Shown piece after piece: positions 1 through 12,668 of a DNA stretch of 64,000 bases. The notes under the pieces are model-generated. The model saw only the letters and a list, made by a program, of their open reading frames with translations, ran no database searches and was not told the origin of the DNA. The DNA is from Thelephora terrestris. Lineage: Eukaryota; Basidiomycota; Agaricomycetes; Thelephorales; Thelephoraceae. Each line of letters opens with the position of its first letter. Within the stretch, counting starts at the first letter, position 1. A program made the translations under genes and the position numbers. The stretch lies in the NCBI GenBank assembly GCA_015956445.1, contig WIUZ02000013.1, forward strand, positions 744,001 to 808,000. Reading direction: 5' to 3'.

Positions 1-85
1 CTTCTGTGGCCGGTTGACCCCGGCTTCATTAGTGGGAACCTCTCTCTCTCTCGTCTTGACAGTTCAATCGCATATTCGCCCCGCG

Positions 86-1858
86 ATGCTTGATCCCGCT
101 AACGATGTTGAGAAGGCTTCTGATAACAAGGAAACCATCGTACAAGTGGTCGAGGAGCATAGTCCGCATCACGATGTGGATGATGTCCCAAGAGACAGAG
201 GGGTCTTCAGAAAGGCAGGTTTCCTATATCCTAGGATTCACCACACGATAACCCCTTCCCAGTTGTGGAAGTTACTTGACCGACTTGACGGCGTCGAGAC
301 TCGAGGGATTGAACGAGTCCCCCCCAATGACAGGAACCACACACATCGCTTGTCCGACTGCGTGTGGATGTGGTTTGGCGCCAACACCACGATAGCAACC
401 TTCGCCCTTGGTACCCTTGGTTCTTCTGTATTTGGTCTCGACTTCCGTCCCGCAACTTTCACAATCATCTTCTTCAATCTCATCTCTACAATCCCCGTCG
501 CCTATTTCTCCACATTTGGTCCAAAGCTCGGCCTCCGCCAAATGACGCTTTCCAGGTTCTCATTTGCCCTCTATTTTCCCAATTGGATCCCGGTTATCCT
601 GAACCTGGTCGCGTGCCTTGGATGGAGCACAGTCAAGTGCATCGCCGGAGCTTTAACCCTCAGCGCGGCGAAATTCCCGAAGATCCCCAGCACAGCCGGC
701 GTTATAATCATCGCAATTTCGTCGCTCGTACCCAGTTTCATTGGGTACAGATATGTGTTCGCTTTCGAGAGATACACTTGGATCCCCAACGCCGTTATGT
801 TCTTCCTCATCTTCGGACTGTGTGGCCAATATTTCGACTTCAGTTCTTCGGGAGATGCCTCGACTTCCGTCACGGTCGCGAGCGTTCTGAGCTTCGGCTC
901 TGCGGTCTGCGGATTTGGATTGGGATGGAGTTCGCTCGCGGCAGATTACACCGTTAACTACCCTGAAGAGTGAGTATAATTGCCCATGATGAAGTTGACT
1001 GCGGCACTGACTCCCGTCAAGCGTCTCGTCTATCCGACTGTTCATCTGGAATTACATTGGACTAAACGTCGTGAGTCGTCCACTTGTAGTAGGGGTCCAT
1101 CATTATGTTAACACATTGGTAGCCACTGATCCTCGTCGAGATCTTGGGGGCAGCTATGATGACGACCCTCAAAAGTTCAGCACCTAAATTCGCAGAAGGC
1201 TACGCGAGTGGTTCCATCGGCGGACTACTTGGCGCAGCCCTCACACCACTTGGTCTCCCTGGTCAATTAGGCCTTCCCATTCTTGCTTCTGGGGTCATCG
1301 CAAACAACATCCTCAACATGTACTCCCTCGCCCTCACCACACAGGCCCTTCATCCCTGGCTTCAGTCCATCCCTCGACCCTTCATCTGCGTCATCGGAAC
1401 CGTGGTGTCCATCGTGCTCGCGGTCACTGGCATCAACCACTTCGCGAGTTGGCTGAACGTGTTTTTGGACCTACTCGGCTACGTGCTCGCCATTTACTGC
1501 ACAATCGTGATCGAAGAGCACCTGATCTTCCGTCGCGGAAAGTGGTCAAACTACGATCCTGAAAATATAGCGGACCCGAAACACCTTCCGGTCGGAATCG
1601 CTGCAACCGTTGCTTTGATTGCAGGAGGTTAGTGGGGGTGACAGACGCACCGCTTCAACCGCTGACATCCTGCTTGTTCACTCTTTTTCAGTAATCGGGA
1701 CGGTGTTGGGAATGTCTCAAGAGTGGTATATCGGTGTGTTGGCCAAACAAATCGAACCAAACATTGGAGGAGACATCGGGTTCGAGTTGGCCGCAGCATT
1801 CACGGGTATCGTCTACCCAATCGCACGACACTTCGAGAAGAAGAAATTTGGCCGATAA
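86..1858 (+). CDS. Purine-cytosine permease (NCS1 family, Fcy2-like)
   Basis: Plasma-membrane nucleobase:cation symporter of the NCS1/Fcy2 group, which in fungi imports cytosine, adenine, guanine and hypoxanthine by proton symport. Exons 86-969, 1022-1070, 1123-1627 and 1692-1858 join in phase to 534 aa, close to the usual 500-540 aa. The N-terminus is hydrophilic; the family motif ERVPPNDRNH lies near residue 85, followed by WFGANTTIATFALGTLG in the first membrane segment and then about 11 more hydrophobic segments. The block GLGWSSLAADYTVNYPED, with the Asp-Tyr typical of Fcy permeases, spans intron 1. The ATG at 86 was chosen because codons upstream lack an ATG in this frame. The exact substrate cannot be read from sequence. 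It converges on the gene at 2693-5261. Confidence 0.93.
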
Positions 1859-2692
1859 GGTTCGGTTACCTCGGTCCACGAAATTCGGCAATGTGGGTTT
1901 CGCCCGTTCAACCCCAGTCACGGTACCATCGGGCCTCCATGCGCCGACTTCAGTAATATTCGCTTTCGTTTGAAGTTCACCCCCATTATCACCTGTTTCC
2001 TATGCCCCAACTCTACGGAATTGTATCGTTAGTAATCTCATCGTGATATGTACAACTTTTGGCTGGGTCACTTGCAAGCGCCCGGTGTTGGCCACGCGTC
2101 GGCTTCGGGGCCACTGTGATGCCTCCGAGGGGCTTGAGCGATGGATGGCGGGTGTCTGTTACCGTCGAGAACGAAAGGTCAGCCTTATGGCGGCGCTTAA
2201 TCACCAGCAAGGTCAATTTGCCTTTTTTAACGTATTCTGTTCCCCGTGCCAGTGGTATTCCACGCAAAGGAGAGGGGACTGGGCATCTTACAACTTGAAC
2301 GCCGACGGAGTCCAGATCCACGAGTGACTTCGCCAACTTAATGGTGAAAGTCGTAAACATGCTTCGGATTACGATCCGTTTCTGTATCGCCTGGTCGCGA
2401 TGCCGAGGATTGCCGCAGCCGCAGCCCACACCTTATAATGTTCGTCTCTATTGAACAATCACGTAGACAAAACGCGTCTCACGAATAGTACAAAGCATAA
2501 CTAGAGTATGTAAAGTAGATGTGTGTCGCGAGTAGGGAAAAAAGGGGGGGGGTCAAAAATCGAGTCAACTACTCATCTATCGGTGGTCAGTTGGACAGCA
2601 GTCGCGAGAGTGGTGAAGAGCAGAACGGAAGGATCAAAGTACTGAGCTACCAATGACTTGGTGGCGTATCAGAGGAAAGCTGTTCGAGGACC
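1859..2692. other. Convergent intergenic region, no gene seen
   Basis: About 830 bases between two converging genes. Short open frames exist on both strands but none has recognisable composition or motifs. The stretch presumably holds the two 3' untranslated regions; a G-run lies near 2545. Confidence 0.6.
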
Positions 2693-5261
2693 TCAAGCAG
2701 CCAATACATCTTGAACCTGCTCCAGAACCTGACCCGTCCTTTCTTTGGCCTTTCCAAACCAATCCAGTGCTCTCTTCGACTTCCTTTCAACGTCTTCGGC
2801 AGCCTTGACCTCCTTCGCCCTCTCATCGATATCGGTGGCAATGCGTTGCTTCAAATCCCATGCAGCCAACCTCAATACCTTCCTCGTCTCTCGTCCTACC
2901 CTTCCAGCATTTACCTCGACCCAGTCTTCCAATTCTCCTAAGGCAGAAGTGCCCTTGACCGACTTCTTGATACGACGTCCGATTGTACGGGGAACGGTAG
3001 AGGGGAGCTCGAGGATGAAGTACCACGTCATGCCGATGGTGACGGCGCCGACGACTGGGGCGACCCACTTACGTGCTGTCTCGTTGCTTAGAAGGTCAGT
3101 CACCCTCACAACACCTTCGACCAATCCTCGGACTCCCAGCGCCTGGCCCCCAATCATTGTCAGAGCACCCAAGCCAACGGAAGCGACTCCAAGGGCGGTG
3201 GGACTGTCGACCGTACTCAGGTCTTTCTCGTCACTAAATACCACGGCGAACTGGTGATGGAAGTCGTAAATGTCGTGGAAGGTGGTGTTCAAGAGGTCGG
3301 GGCGCTGAGAAAGGCCGATTCCAACCCCTGTGATGGCGTTGTTGGAGCTCCTCCTCCTTGCGTTCTTGGAACCACGAGTCGAAAACATTGCTTCGGGGAT
3401 GAAAACTCTCTTCGACTTGGCAACGTCCTCGTGTAGATGCTCCTCGCCGATTTTCTCGATACAGTGGACTCCGTCTGTGGTAATAACACGAGCATCATCT
3501 TCGACAAGCTTGACGGCAAGATCGAGACTGCACAACATCGCGCGTCTGACCTCTCCAGCCCATTGCCAGATACCAAGAAGGCCAGGATAGGTCGGAAGTT
3601 GGACAGAAGGGGTGCCACGAGCTACGTTCTCCAGGGCCTCGGATAGCTTAACCTTCGCATTGGCAATAGCGGTGCCGGTTCCTGCTTCTTCGACAGCCTC
3701 CATGGACTCGTCGGCAACTTCTCTTCCCTTGGTTATCTTTTCCAAAAGAGGACGCGACTTCTTCAGGTCTTCTTCGGCTTTTGTGGCCTCGGATTGAGCC
3801 AAGATCGTATTGACACTGACAAGGAGATTGACGTCCGATAGTAGACGTGTGATGTAAGTGGAAGCTGGTTGCAACTTCGACTTGGCCCTCTTCGTCAAGA
3901 CGAACGTGCGTAGGGCTGACTCGAGATTCTTAAACGACTCGTCTCCAGAGGGGGGACTGGTGGTAGAAGAGGAATCGACGAAGTGGACAAGGTCTTTGGC
4001 GTCTTCGTATGTTCGGGGACTGAGAGCCTTCACCTGCTCGAGAATGAGCCGACGACACTTTTTCTTGTCTCGGATACCTTCAAACTTGTTGACAACGATG
4101 AAAAGGTAAGCCTTCTCATTGCTGGCTGTTTTCAAAAATTCTTGGGCAGAGAGGGTGAAGTGATTTTCGGCGGATACCACGAAGACGACGACGTCGATTT
4201 CCTCCTGTCTCGCGAAGACAGCGGTAGTCTTGACACTGTCACGGTTGAGACCAGGGGCATCGATCAGCGAAATATCCACGACGCCGTTGTGGAGGAATGA
4301 TGGAGCAGGAGAGCGAGGATCGGCGAGGTAAACCTTGAGGATCTGTTGGCCATTCTCGTTCTCAGATACGATATCGTCAAGGTCCGAAAGGCTCGAGCGA
4401 GTGAACGTAGATTCGTCAGAAAGGTCATATGTAACACCCTCCTTGACAATGTGAACTTCTTCAGCCCCACCGATCTCCGCAGCATCGTGAACTTCACAGA
4501 ACGCGGTTGTGCAAGGCTGCTGATCCACGGGCATGACAGGACGTCCAAGGATGGCGTTGACGAAGGTGGATTTGCCTGCATTGAGGTCTCCGGTAACCAG
4601 GACTTTAGACGAAGTATCCTCGACGCGGGCACGGAGCTTATCCATATGACATAGGGCAGTTCCAATGCGTTCGTCAATCAATTTGGCGATAGACGACTTT
4701 TCAAGTTGCGTGACCAATGTGGCGGGGGAAGAAGAATGAGCTCCAAGTTTGAGGTCCAACCGGAAGACGTTGAAATCAAGGGAGGCTGGTGGTTGCTCCG
4801 GGGTCTCATCCCCAGGTGTGTCCTCTTCGTCCTTCTCCGAGACATCCGGAAGAGTGATAGACCGGACCAGGCCTTCCCTGACCGAGGATACGACGACATT
4901 GGTCCGGAAGGAAGGGTCGTCTGCAATTGAAAGAGAGCGACGAGAGGTGGGACGACGAGCTCCCGAGGGCTGGGGTTGGTCTTCGAACATTGGATAGCTC
5001 AAGACCCAGTGGTCTTTGGTGAACGACCGAAAGTCACCGAGGAGGGACTTGGTAGAATCGAGCACAGAGAGAACCCTGCGCAAGGTTAATCAGAATCCTA
5101 GCGCACACCTTGCTAGAAGGATGAACATACTTGTCCCTCATTTCAACGTAGACATCCTCCCCTTGCATGCTCTCCTTCACGAACTGCGCCGGTTCCGAGT
5201 AGCAGGGAGACGAGGCGGGAAACACCACTGGCGAATAGCCTTGGAAGTATGACTGTGACAT
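2693..5261 (-). CDS. FZO1: Mitofusin, mitochondrial outer-membrane fusion GTPase Fzo1
   Basis: Dynamin-related GTPase that tethers and fuses mitochondrial outer membranes. Two exons, 5131-5261 and 2693-5075, join in phase to 837 aa (yeast Fzo1 is 855 aa). Exon 1 starts with an ATG at 5261. The G1 P-loop is GDLNAGKST (about residue 205) and the G3 motif is DAPGLN (about residue 315), with VNKFEG as the likely G4. Two adjacent hydrophobic stretches near residues 690-750 are separated by a short loop, the U-shaped double membrane anchor of mitofusins, and a Lys/Glu-rich C-terminal heptad region follows. The rest of the N-terminal half is Ser/Pro rich, as in fungal Fzo1. It diverges from the BTB gene at 5772, with a shared 0.5 kb upstream region. 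Confidence 0.95.
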
Positions 5262-5771
5262 TTTGGTAGCAAACGGATGTATACAGGCCTGCTGTTAGTC
5301 TCAGTATGCGAGCGGGTGTTGTGACCAGGGGCGGGCAAACTTGTTGATGACAATCGGGGTTGAGATTCAGCCGGAGTTTTCCGGAGCATCGCTTTGGCTC
5401 ACGTCAGCAACGGCACAGAGCGGCGCAATTGTCCATCCTCATGCAAGGGACCTCTTTCAAAGTATCGATGAACCTAATCCGTACTCCAGGGGGCAACTAT
5501 CATTCGCTTGCGTGACTCGAGCATGAAGCTGTTCTCGCCTCACGCACCCGTAGCCTAAGCCTAATCTGCAGGGCTTCAAAGTTCCAACACCGCGGTGTAC
5601 ATGCGCCGCACACTAAAGGGCTTTGTGGAGAAGTGCCGTTCCCCTCGCTGCAGTCGCATGACTTGACGGGCCGTTGTCGCCCGCCTCACACAAGCCAATC
5701 GGGCTCACTGGCCACATGAGGAAGCGTTCATCCGGATCGATAAAGGACCATCGCTGCGCTCTCCCTTGATC
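5262..5771. promoter_or_regulatory. Divergent promoter region between Fzo1 and the double-BTB gene
   Basis: 510 bases separating two divergently transcribed start codons, so it must contain both promoters. No gene is seen in it. A TATA-like or single strong core element is not obvious; a short A/T-containing patch (GATAAAGG near 5739) lies about 30 bases before the BTB start codon. Confidence 0.5.
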
Positions 5772-8155
5772 ATGTCTCTCCCACAGGCTCTGGGAGAAGC
5801 GTTATTCGACTCTCTATCCACGGGAACCTTCGTGGACGTGAAGTTTTATGCATTCTCCCAACGCACCCCGTCTGGCCGCGTCCGATGTCCAAAATCACTG
5901 TATGCGAACAGCCATATCCTACAAACCGTTCCGTACTTCCGCTCGCGTAAGTTCTTCTTTGCTCCTTCTATGTGGCAGTATGAATGACCATCATTCGGTA
6001 TCTTATGTTCAGTGCTCTCTGATGGATTCTCCGAGGGGAAGTTGAAAGACCTTCGCAGCCCCTTCCCACTCGATCAGCCCCTCGAATGGGACGGTCACAA
6101 CTGCTTAGACGATAGCGACTTGGAAGAAATCGAAGATAATGAAAACCTGAGGGTCGAGATTCCAGGGGTTACTTCCGATAATTTGAGGTCGCCATTGAAG
6201 AGTCCTGTATTCGGCTCAGGGTTCTGTTCCCCGTTTTTACCACAGATCCCCGAACTTGGGAGCACGGGCGCCGTGTCATCGATATGCGGTACGCGGTCGG
6301 TGGGTTCGGACACCCACCTCGGAAGGGTCGCGGTCCTTCGTGACATATCTTTTGTGACGTGAGTGTCGGCGACCCGTTCAAGGGTGTCGTAGAAGTTGAC
6401 AGCTGCGTCGAAGCCTGAGAGCTGTACTATTCTTTCTCTACACCGGAGAGATAACCTTCGCCCACCCGAGCGCTGTTGGTAACCGTGCGCAAAAGTCCGC
6501 CGATGCCAGAGATTTCAGCGCTTCTGCAAAATCCATTTACCTGACCGCGGATAAGGTGCTTCAGATTCCTCCTCTCCTTGGCTGACCGATAACCCTCTGT
6601 TAGTACGATATTCCAGAGTTGAAAACACTGGCACTGAAATGGATTCGAGCCACGATACACACATGCGACATCATGCAAGAATTAGCCTCCGATTTCACGG
6701 CAACGTACAGATTTTCCCCGTTCACCTCTTTCCCCAGGTACACTGATGTGACAAAAACAGGTTCCCGGAGATACGGGAAATCTGTCTGGAACAACTTGCT
6801 AGCGCGTTGTGTGGTGCTGACAGGGCGAACGTAACCAAGAATTTGATGTCGGCCATCCGAAGCTCCGTTCGTGGGGATCCTGATTCTACCATCGACCCTG
6901 AAACGAGAGGGGCTATATTCGACATGTTGACAAACGGGTACACGCCCACAAGCAGGATCCCATATGCTGCCCCTGTAAACAACATGTATCGTCTTGCTCC
7001 GTATTGGCACGCTAACCTTCGGTGGTTTAGACACAGAGCCGGCCCCCAGATTGGTCGTATCTCCGAGAAGCTTTGCGCAAGTCCCTCATCTCTGGGAAAT
7101 TCCTCGATGGACAAATCAGGGCATACAGAGGGAGGTCCAAAGCCAAGAAGTTGACGAGGCCCTCCTCGATCTACTTCTCCACTGCAAGTATACCACCGGT
7201 CACGATGAGTGCGATAGGTCACGGTAGGCGATTTTGTTCCACAGCATGACCACGGCAATCTTACCTCCCGTTAGAGTCGATGACACGCCCCCCATCCGAG
7301 CATGAGTATGACTCTGACAGTGACCTAGAGGGTGGTGAAGATGAGGAATCGAAGCCGTACGAAGTGGGAGTCTTTAGAAAAGTGTGAGTGTGGTTACCTT
7401 GGTAGGGGGATAGGTGTGTTAACACGCAGGCAGGAATATCCCACCCGTAGCGATCATGAAGTATGGGTCATGGAACACGTATGTTGTCATTCTTCCCAGT
7501 TTTTTCCCATAGGCTGAAGGAGGTTCTGGCAGCTGGAGGGCCACTCTATATTTTGTATACTCACATAAAGTCTCTTTTGCACCGATTCGGTCACAAAACG
7601 TCACGCGGCTGGATTCATCCGAGCTTTTGCCACTGGGATCTTGTTCTCCCAAGTCCGCATTTATGTTGGCGGAGAAGGTGAGCGACCCTCTTTCAGCCAG
7701 ACCTGAGCACTCAACGAAAAGGAAAGACGGCAGTTTGGCGCCTGCGAGACCAGGCCCGGGAAGACCTCTTCAAGAAGATCACCAAGGAGAATATCATGAC
7801 TGAGTACTTCTCCAAGTTTGCCAACTCGTGCGTTTGATGCTCTCGCCTGCGATGCAGCTCCTTATCTTTCTATAGACACCCGTCATTGCTTTGCGCCATC
7901 AACGATATCGTGCGGAAGACACGCAACGCGGAAACAGACGCAATCATCAGGAAGAAATTCGTAGGGTCAACAGGTGATGACCCTCACGTTTCTGCAGCTC
8001 TCGAACTCTTCCTCCAGAACATGATCGATGAGAATAACAGGCGTATCATCGGGCGTTGCTCGAACTGTCTTCGCGGGTATACCGCCCTCCAGCAAGCCAA
8101 GGAAGGGAGGTGTAATATCTGTGTTGGCGAACCCAGGAACTTTCGATACTTTTAG
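5772..8155 (+). CDS. Tandem double BTB/POZ domain protein
   Basis: Eleven exons give one uninterrupted 616-aa frame: 5772-5946, 6013-6358, 6414-6555, 6604-6704, 6761-6974, 7031-7223, 7275-7383, 7434-7478, 7533-7677, 7727-7827, 7876-8155. BTB proteins are usually dimerising adaptors, some for Cul3 ubiquitin ligases. Unit 1 (about residues 1-325) has the Agaricomycete BTB pattern: LFDSLSTGTFVDVKFYAFS, YANSHILQTVPYF, LFFLYTGEITFA, SIYLTADK, then a helical C-terminal part. Unit 2 repeats it: LRKSLISGKFLDGQIRAY, an acidic EYDSDSDLEGGEDEE linker, TLYFVYSHKVSFAPIRSQ, SPKSAFMLAEK, and a helical tail. The protein ends with a CSNC..CNIC four-cysteine pair, a possible zinc site. The join between units is a 56-nt intron (6975-7030) with a GCTAACC branch-like site. 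Two adjacent genes rather than one fusion remain possible, but unit 2 has no good start codon of its own. Confidence 0.75.
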
Positions 8156-9339
8156 ACGGGTTTTTTTGTTGTGTGTTACCACTTCTCTCAGGCTGGAAAA
8201 GGATCATGTATTATTGAGTGACTGTCCGCAGGAATAGGTTAGACAGAAAATATACATATCCGCCGTAGAAGGGTGCCAGTTCCCGCATTTCGCGGTTTTC
8301 CTGACCCTCCAGTGCGGTCGGGGTCCTTCGCCTTCCTTAACAGTCCACAAATATTCGCCTAGATTCGAGTGTACACTGTGTACATCCCACGGACAGTCAT
8401 TCAATGATTGCCGCTCTCATGTTGTATCGTTACTCCGGTCATTATTTATCTGCATCACCGCCACGCGGTCTTGGTGCTACTGAGTGTAGATTACTTGTGC
8501 GTGCACCACCACCTCTGCTGTGCTTCCACTACGGCTATTGTTTCTTTGCATCGAGACGAATGAAGGTAGAGGATCGGGCATCAGAAAGATGGACAAGTAG
8601 ACTTTTTTTTGGCGCGATTCGACCTCCAGGCCGGTGAAAAGCGTGATCAGATCTCTTACAGCTTACAGCGAGTGTCGTATCGATAGGCGGTTTTCCAGAA
8701 TACTTAGTGACTTACGACGACACCAGTGTGCGGCGCGCTGCGCTGAGTCGATCAGACGCTTGAGTGAAGTTGAGTGAACGCACTTTTTATCAGAGGCCCT
8801 CATTACACGTGCGCTTCCGTACATGCCGCTTTCCCCGACAGTCATTCGGGCGCTCCATTTTGCCTTGGAAAAGGTCGAGGTTTATTGTTATCGGTGCGTG
8901 AAAGGCTTGGAATCCTGGCTGTTTGGTTCGACACAACACTGACTCCTAATATGAATGCCATCTCAGGAGTCCCACCGTAATCTTTACCTAAGTATTCTGC
9001 TTACGCCCTTCGATACGCATGTATGTCCTGGCCACGCTTACTGCCGCTTCCCCCATCACGCTTTCTCTGAAATATGGGTGACGTGTGACGTAAATGCTTG
9101 GCATCACGGATTTGTGTTCTAATTGACTCCTAAGTGCCATCGTAAGTATGCCATCCCTCTTTCTAAACCCCTGCTGATTCCAGCCCAGCACTGTGCCGGG
9201 CGCTAGTCTCGTGGACTTAAATGCCTTGCATCGCACGCAAGGCTTTCAGCGTCTCTGGCCCTTTCTCTACCCGTCCCCCTTCTCCGCTCTGAGCCCCAGG
9301 TCCCCCTCTCGCGCGTAAATCCATACGCGTCACATAAAA
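8156..9339. other. Intergenic region, no gene seen
   Basis: About 1.2 kb with only short, unconvincing open frames on either strand. Its last ~140 bases carry the upstream region of the first glycoprotein paralogue. Confidence 0.55.
9201..9225 (+). promoter_or_regulatory. Core-promoter-like element of glycoprotein copy 1
   Basis: The block CGCTAGTCTCGTGGACTTAA resembles the CTAGATTCGTnTGTC..TAAA block found at the same distance (roughly 110-130 bases) before the start codons of copies 2 and 3. The shared A/T core suggests a TATA-like element retained through duplication. Position by similarity only. Confidence 0.4.
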
Positions 9340-10407
9340 ATGTTGCTCCCCAAGAGACAGGTTCAGAACGACGAGATTTACGATGACCAGAGCCCCGATT
9401 TGATGAAAACCTACCTGGGAAACTGGACTCATGTCACCGCTCGCGGTGGTTGGTACCAGGATACCTATACGTTCACCACAACCCCAAGATCTTCCTTCTC
9501 TTTCACGTTCGTAGGTGCGCAAATTGTTTGCGCTCGGCTGTCGTCGCGAGATACTGATGCTACGACGGGAATAGGTTCTCAGGCGGTGCTCTTCGGCAGT
9601 GTCTCGAACCTCACCGATGTCGGAAACTGGCCGACTGCTAAATATGTGACCGATGGCGTCTCTGAATGTGAGGTGTTCCCGTCGTGCACTTCACCAATCA
9701 CTCACTTAGTATTTCATTCCAGCGGGCTTCCAGATGCCTCACTTCGATTCCTACAACTCGTCTCTCGTTTACTTCGAGACACCGACTCTGAAGAACGGAA
9801 CTCACACCATCAATGTCACTGTTACGGGGGCTGACCCGACCAATCCATACGTGATTGACTATTTCATCGTCCTCCCTGCCACAGGTGCGGATGATTTCGG
9901 AGTTTGAACCACGAGAATGACGTGACATCCTTCCACCTCGACAGTGGAACCCACAGCAATCAGGCAGTCGCCACCCGTCATCGCAGTGGTTGGTGTGGTT
10001 GTGGCTGGTATTGCCGGCATTGCCATCCTCACCTTCGCTGCCTATTACTTCCTGACTCGGAGGTCTCGTGGAAACCGAACCCATTATTGCAAAAAGCCCG
10101 GCGCTGGTAACGCCCGTGCGGGTGAGGGTGTGTCCAAACTTGAAAGTCCCTAAGGGGATGTCAAGGTCTCACCCAAGCTCTCTTAGATTGCGTTAAGCCA
10201 TCTTATATAGCTCCGGCCACCCCAGTCAGCTGTTCTTTCTCAACGAAGTCTGAAAAGGCTGCTCCGATTGGTCAACAAGATGGGGATATGCAGCAGCCAG
10301 TCCAGCTTCGGGACTCCGGAATACGGTTTGATCAGAATCGTAGGGAGCGAGAGGTTGTACTGCTGCACCTGCCAATTGGATCACCCCCCACATATTCGCC
10401 AAGTTGA
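9340..10407 (+). CDS. Single-pass membrane glycoprotein, tandem copy 1 (diverged)
   Basis: Most diverged member of a three-copy array. Model exons 9340-9514, 9575-9667, 9723-9884, 9945-10127 and 10187-10407 give 277 aa in frame. It begins MLLPKRQ and carries the family landmarks IYDDQSPDLMKTYLGNWTH, YVTDGV, FDSYNSSLVYFETPTLKNGT and YVIDYFIVLP, then a Gly/Ala/Val membrane segment followed by FLTRRSRGNR and the cytoplasmic QQPVQLRDSGIRF..PPTYSPS tail. It is 72 residues shorter than copies 2 and 3, mostly in exon 2, the Ser/Thr stalk and the tail. The third intron (9885-9944) covers what is coding stalk sequence in the sister copies. If that intron is not spliced, the gene is a pseudogene. Confidence 0.6.
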
Positions 10408-12668
10408 ACCCTGGCTGCGCTGTCTTTCACTTGCACTTTCAGTCGGTTTCGGACATTTTCTTGTGGATCCGGAGATTCTATGACACCGTCGCGTCACATG
10501 TAAACGTCGAACCTACGGCTCCTGTCACTATCTTTCGATTCTGACGCGCCTCCCAACGCTTGCTCTTTTTGTTCTCCAGCAATATCGCATGTATGTATCC
10601 GGATGTATGTACCAAATATCAACGAACCCCTGTTGCGAACCTTTCTCTCAAAACACGAGGAGATTGATCTAGCTTGGAGGTGAATTAGGAGCGGATATCT
10701 ATGCCGTCGGCTGCATCGCATGAGTTGGAGTCGCGGGTATACCACCCTCACACAAACCAAGGACAGAGGCGGGCCCATGTCAAGAGGCGGTGCGGAAGCA
10801 AATGTGATTTCCCTGCCATACTGTGTTGCCTTCTGTATCTTCTGTTCCGTCGTCCGGCTGAGGAGGCTGGCTATACACAGGTGTGATGAAATTAAGCAAG
10901 ACCTTGGCATCGCTTGTTCTATTTTTACGCACCATATCGCAGAGCCGAACTAGGATGAAAACGCTCGGAGATTTAACCTAGATCTCCCCCACGGACTCCG
11001 GATTGCGACACAACGATCTTCAATTCACGATCACGCCGCCTCCGAGTTGAGTTCAACAAGCATGATTCACCCGCGTATGAACGCCGAGGCACCTCGGCGG
11101 CCTCGCGCTAGTCGTCAGTTTACAAATGTGGCTCGTGCTTTGAAGTTCCATCGTGGCCCGCGGCGTAAGTCACCACAGAGGATATGTTGGAGATTGGCGC
11201 CTCGGCTCATGCGCCTCCGCCAGTTCTGCGTGACCGGGGCCGGTATTCTAGAATGTTCAGAGGGATGGAAATAAGTGTGGCACCAATACACACCCAGATA
11301 TATGCCCTGGGATGACGAATAGAAAGAACCTAGCATAAATGGAGCACCAGCGACATCGACGGGGCAGGCCAGCCTGTAGTGTCTCCCCGAAAGAGCTAGC
11401 CGTGGCGTGCTCTCGGGGTTTTGAATTTTGTCTGTGTACCACCGTTCAACGTTCAGGCTATACGGCCACATCCACACCCGCCAGTCGCCCGCCAGTACTG
11501 TGGCAATTCAGTTGCTCAGCCCTGGCCTAGGCTGTTGTCGATTGAGTTGTGCGGAGCTTAATCGGGAACCGATAACCGGCCCGGACGTGGCATAGCCGGA
11601 TTGGCGAAGTAGTTCCCACGCTCACATCCTGCTTTCCTCGCAACCAATCGAATCAGGACCCGGGAAATCTGGTAGAGCGCCCAGGCCGTGTCTTTACATA
11701 AGTATACTGCTCATTCTCCTTCGCTCCAACTCAAGTGACCTCTGCTCGGTCAGGTGTTATCTGGTATTCGTGAAGCACTCGCTAGACATCCCCAAAATCT
11801 CAGTGTCGAACGTTGTACCCTTCCGAGGAAGATCGTCCTTGATAAGCAGGGCTGGGAATCAGTATCCCGATAATCGCGCAACTTGTAACAGTCCACATGT
11901 ACAATACAACAACCTCTACGAAGACACAAATCTTCTGGATTATGTGCCTGCCCGCTCATGCGGATGACCCTTCCGGGACAGGGGATCCAAATTTAAAAAC
12001 ATCGGTCGGGCACCGACCCCCCCCTCTCCCAAGAATACGGCAGAGGCGACGATGGTACGCGCCGGAGGAGTATAGCTTCTTCCGCTCGATCCGGCCCCAA
12101 AGGCACCATCGCCATACGTGTCTAGCCAGAACTGCAATTTGCCTAGGGGACAGGAGGGCCCATTGCGATCCGCCGATGAAGACCAGCAAAGCCCCAAATC
12201 CATCCACGGTACCCGTGACTCCCGCCGCCATTCGCAGCGCTCTTATAGCGCACAATTGCCCACAATCCTCAAATCCCTCAATGCTCAACCCTGGTACCAT
12301 GCGGACGTGCATCCCAACTCTTATGGGCCACAGGAAAAAAAATTGCTGCAGACCGAGAAAGGATCGGGGGAAAACCCATTTCAAACGGACGCGGAAGTTA
12401 GGCTGTTGAGCGAACTTTTGATCGAGCGAACACCTGCAAGAACCCCTCTCCTTGCGGCAATCGCAGCTAGCCCGAGTGCAGTTTGGGCGGTGAGCGCCAT
12501 TTCATAGAGCTAGGTTTATTTTCGAATCCGATTAATGGGCTAGATTCGTTTGTCTTAAATACATCCCGTGGATTGCGATGTCCACGGGATTTTTGGCCTT
12601 CCTCCACCGTTTTCCCTCCTTCGCTCTGAGCCACAGGCCTCTTCTCGAGCATTCACCTCGTACCAGCA
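10408..12668. other. Long intergenic region between glycoprotein copies 1 and 2
   Basis: About 2.3 kb. The 3' flank of copy 1 near 10585-10680 (ATGTATGTATCCGGATGTATG, then ACGAACCCCTG..GCGAACCTTT) resembles the 3' flanks of copies 2 and 3. Otherwise only short open frames are seen, none with recognisable motifs. I cannot exclude a badly decayed gene. Confidence 0.5.
12538..12570 (+). promoter_or_regulatory. Core-promoter-like element of glycoprotein copy 2
   Basis: GGCTAGATTCGTTTGTCTTA followed by AATACATCC matches GGCTAGATTCGTGTGTCATA followed by TAAACGCC before copy 3, at nearly the same distance from the start codon. The conserved centre is a TATA-like TTAAATA/ATATAAA. Confidence 0.5.
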
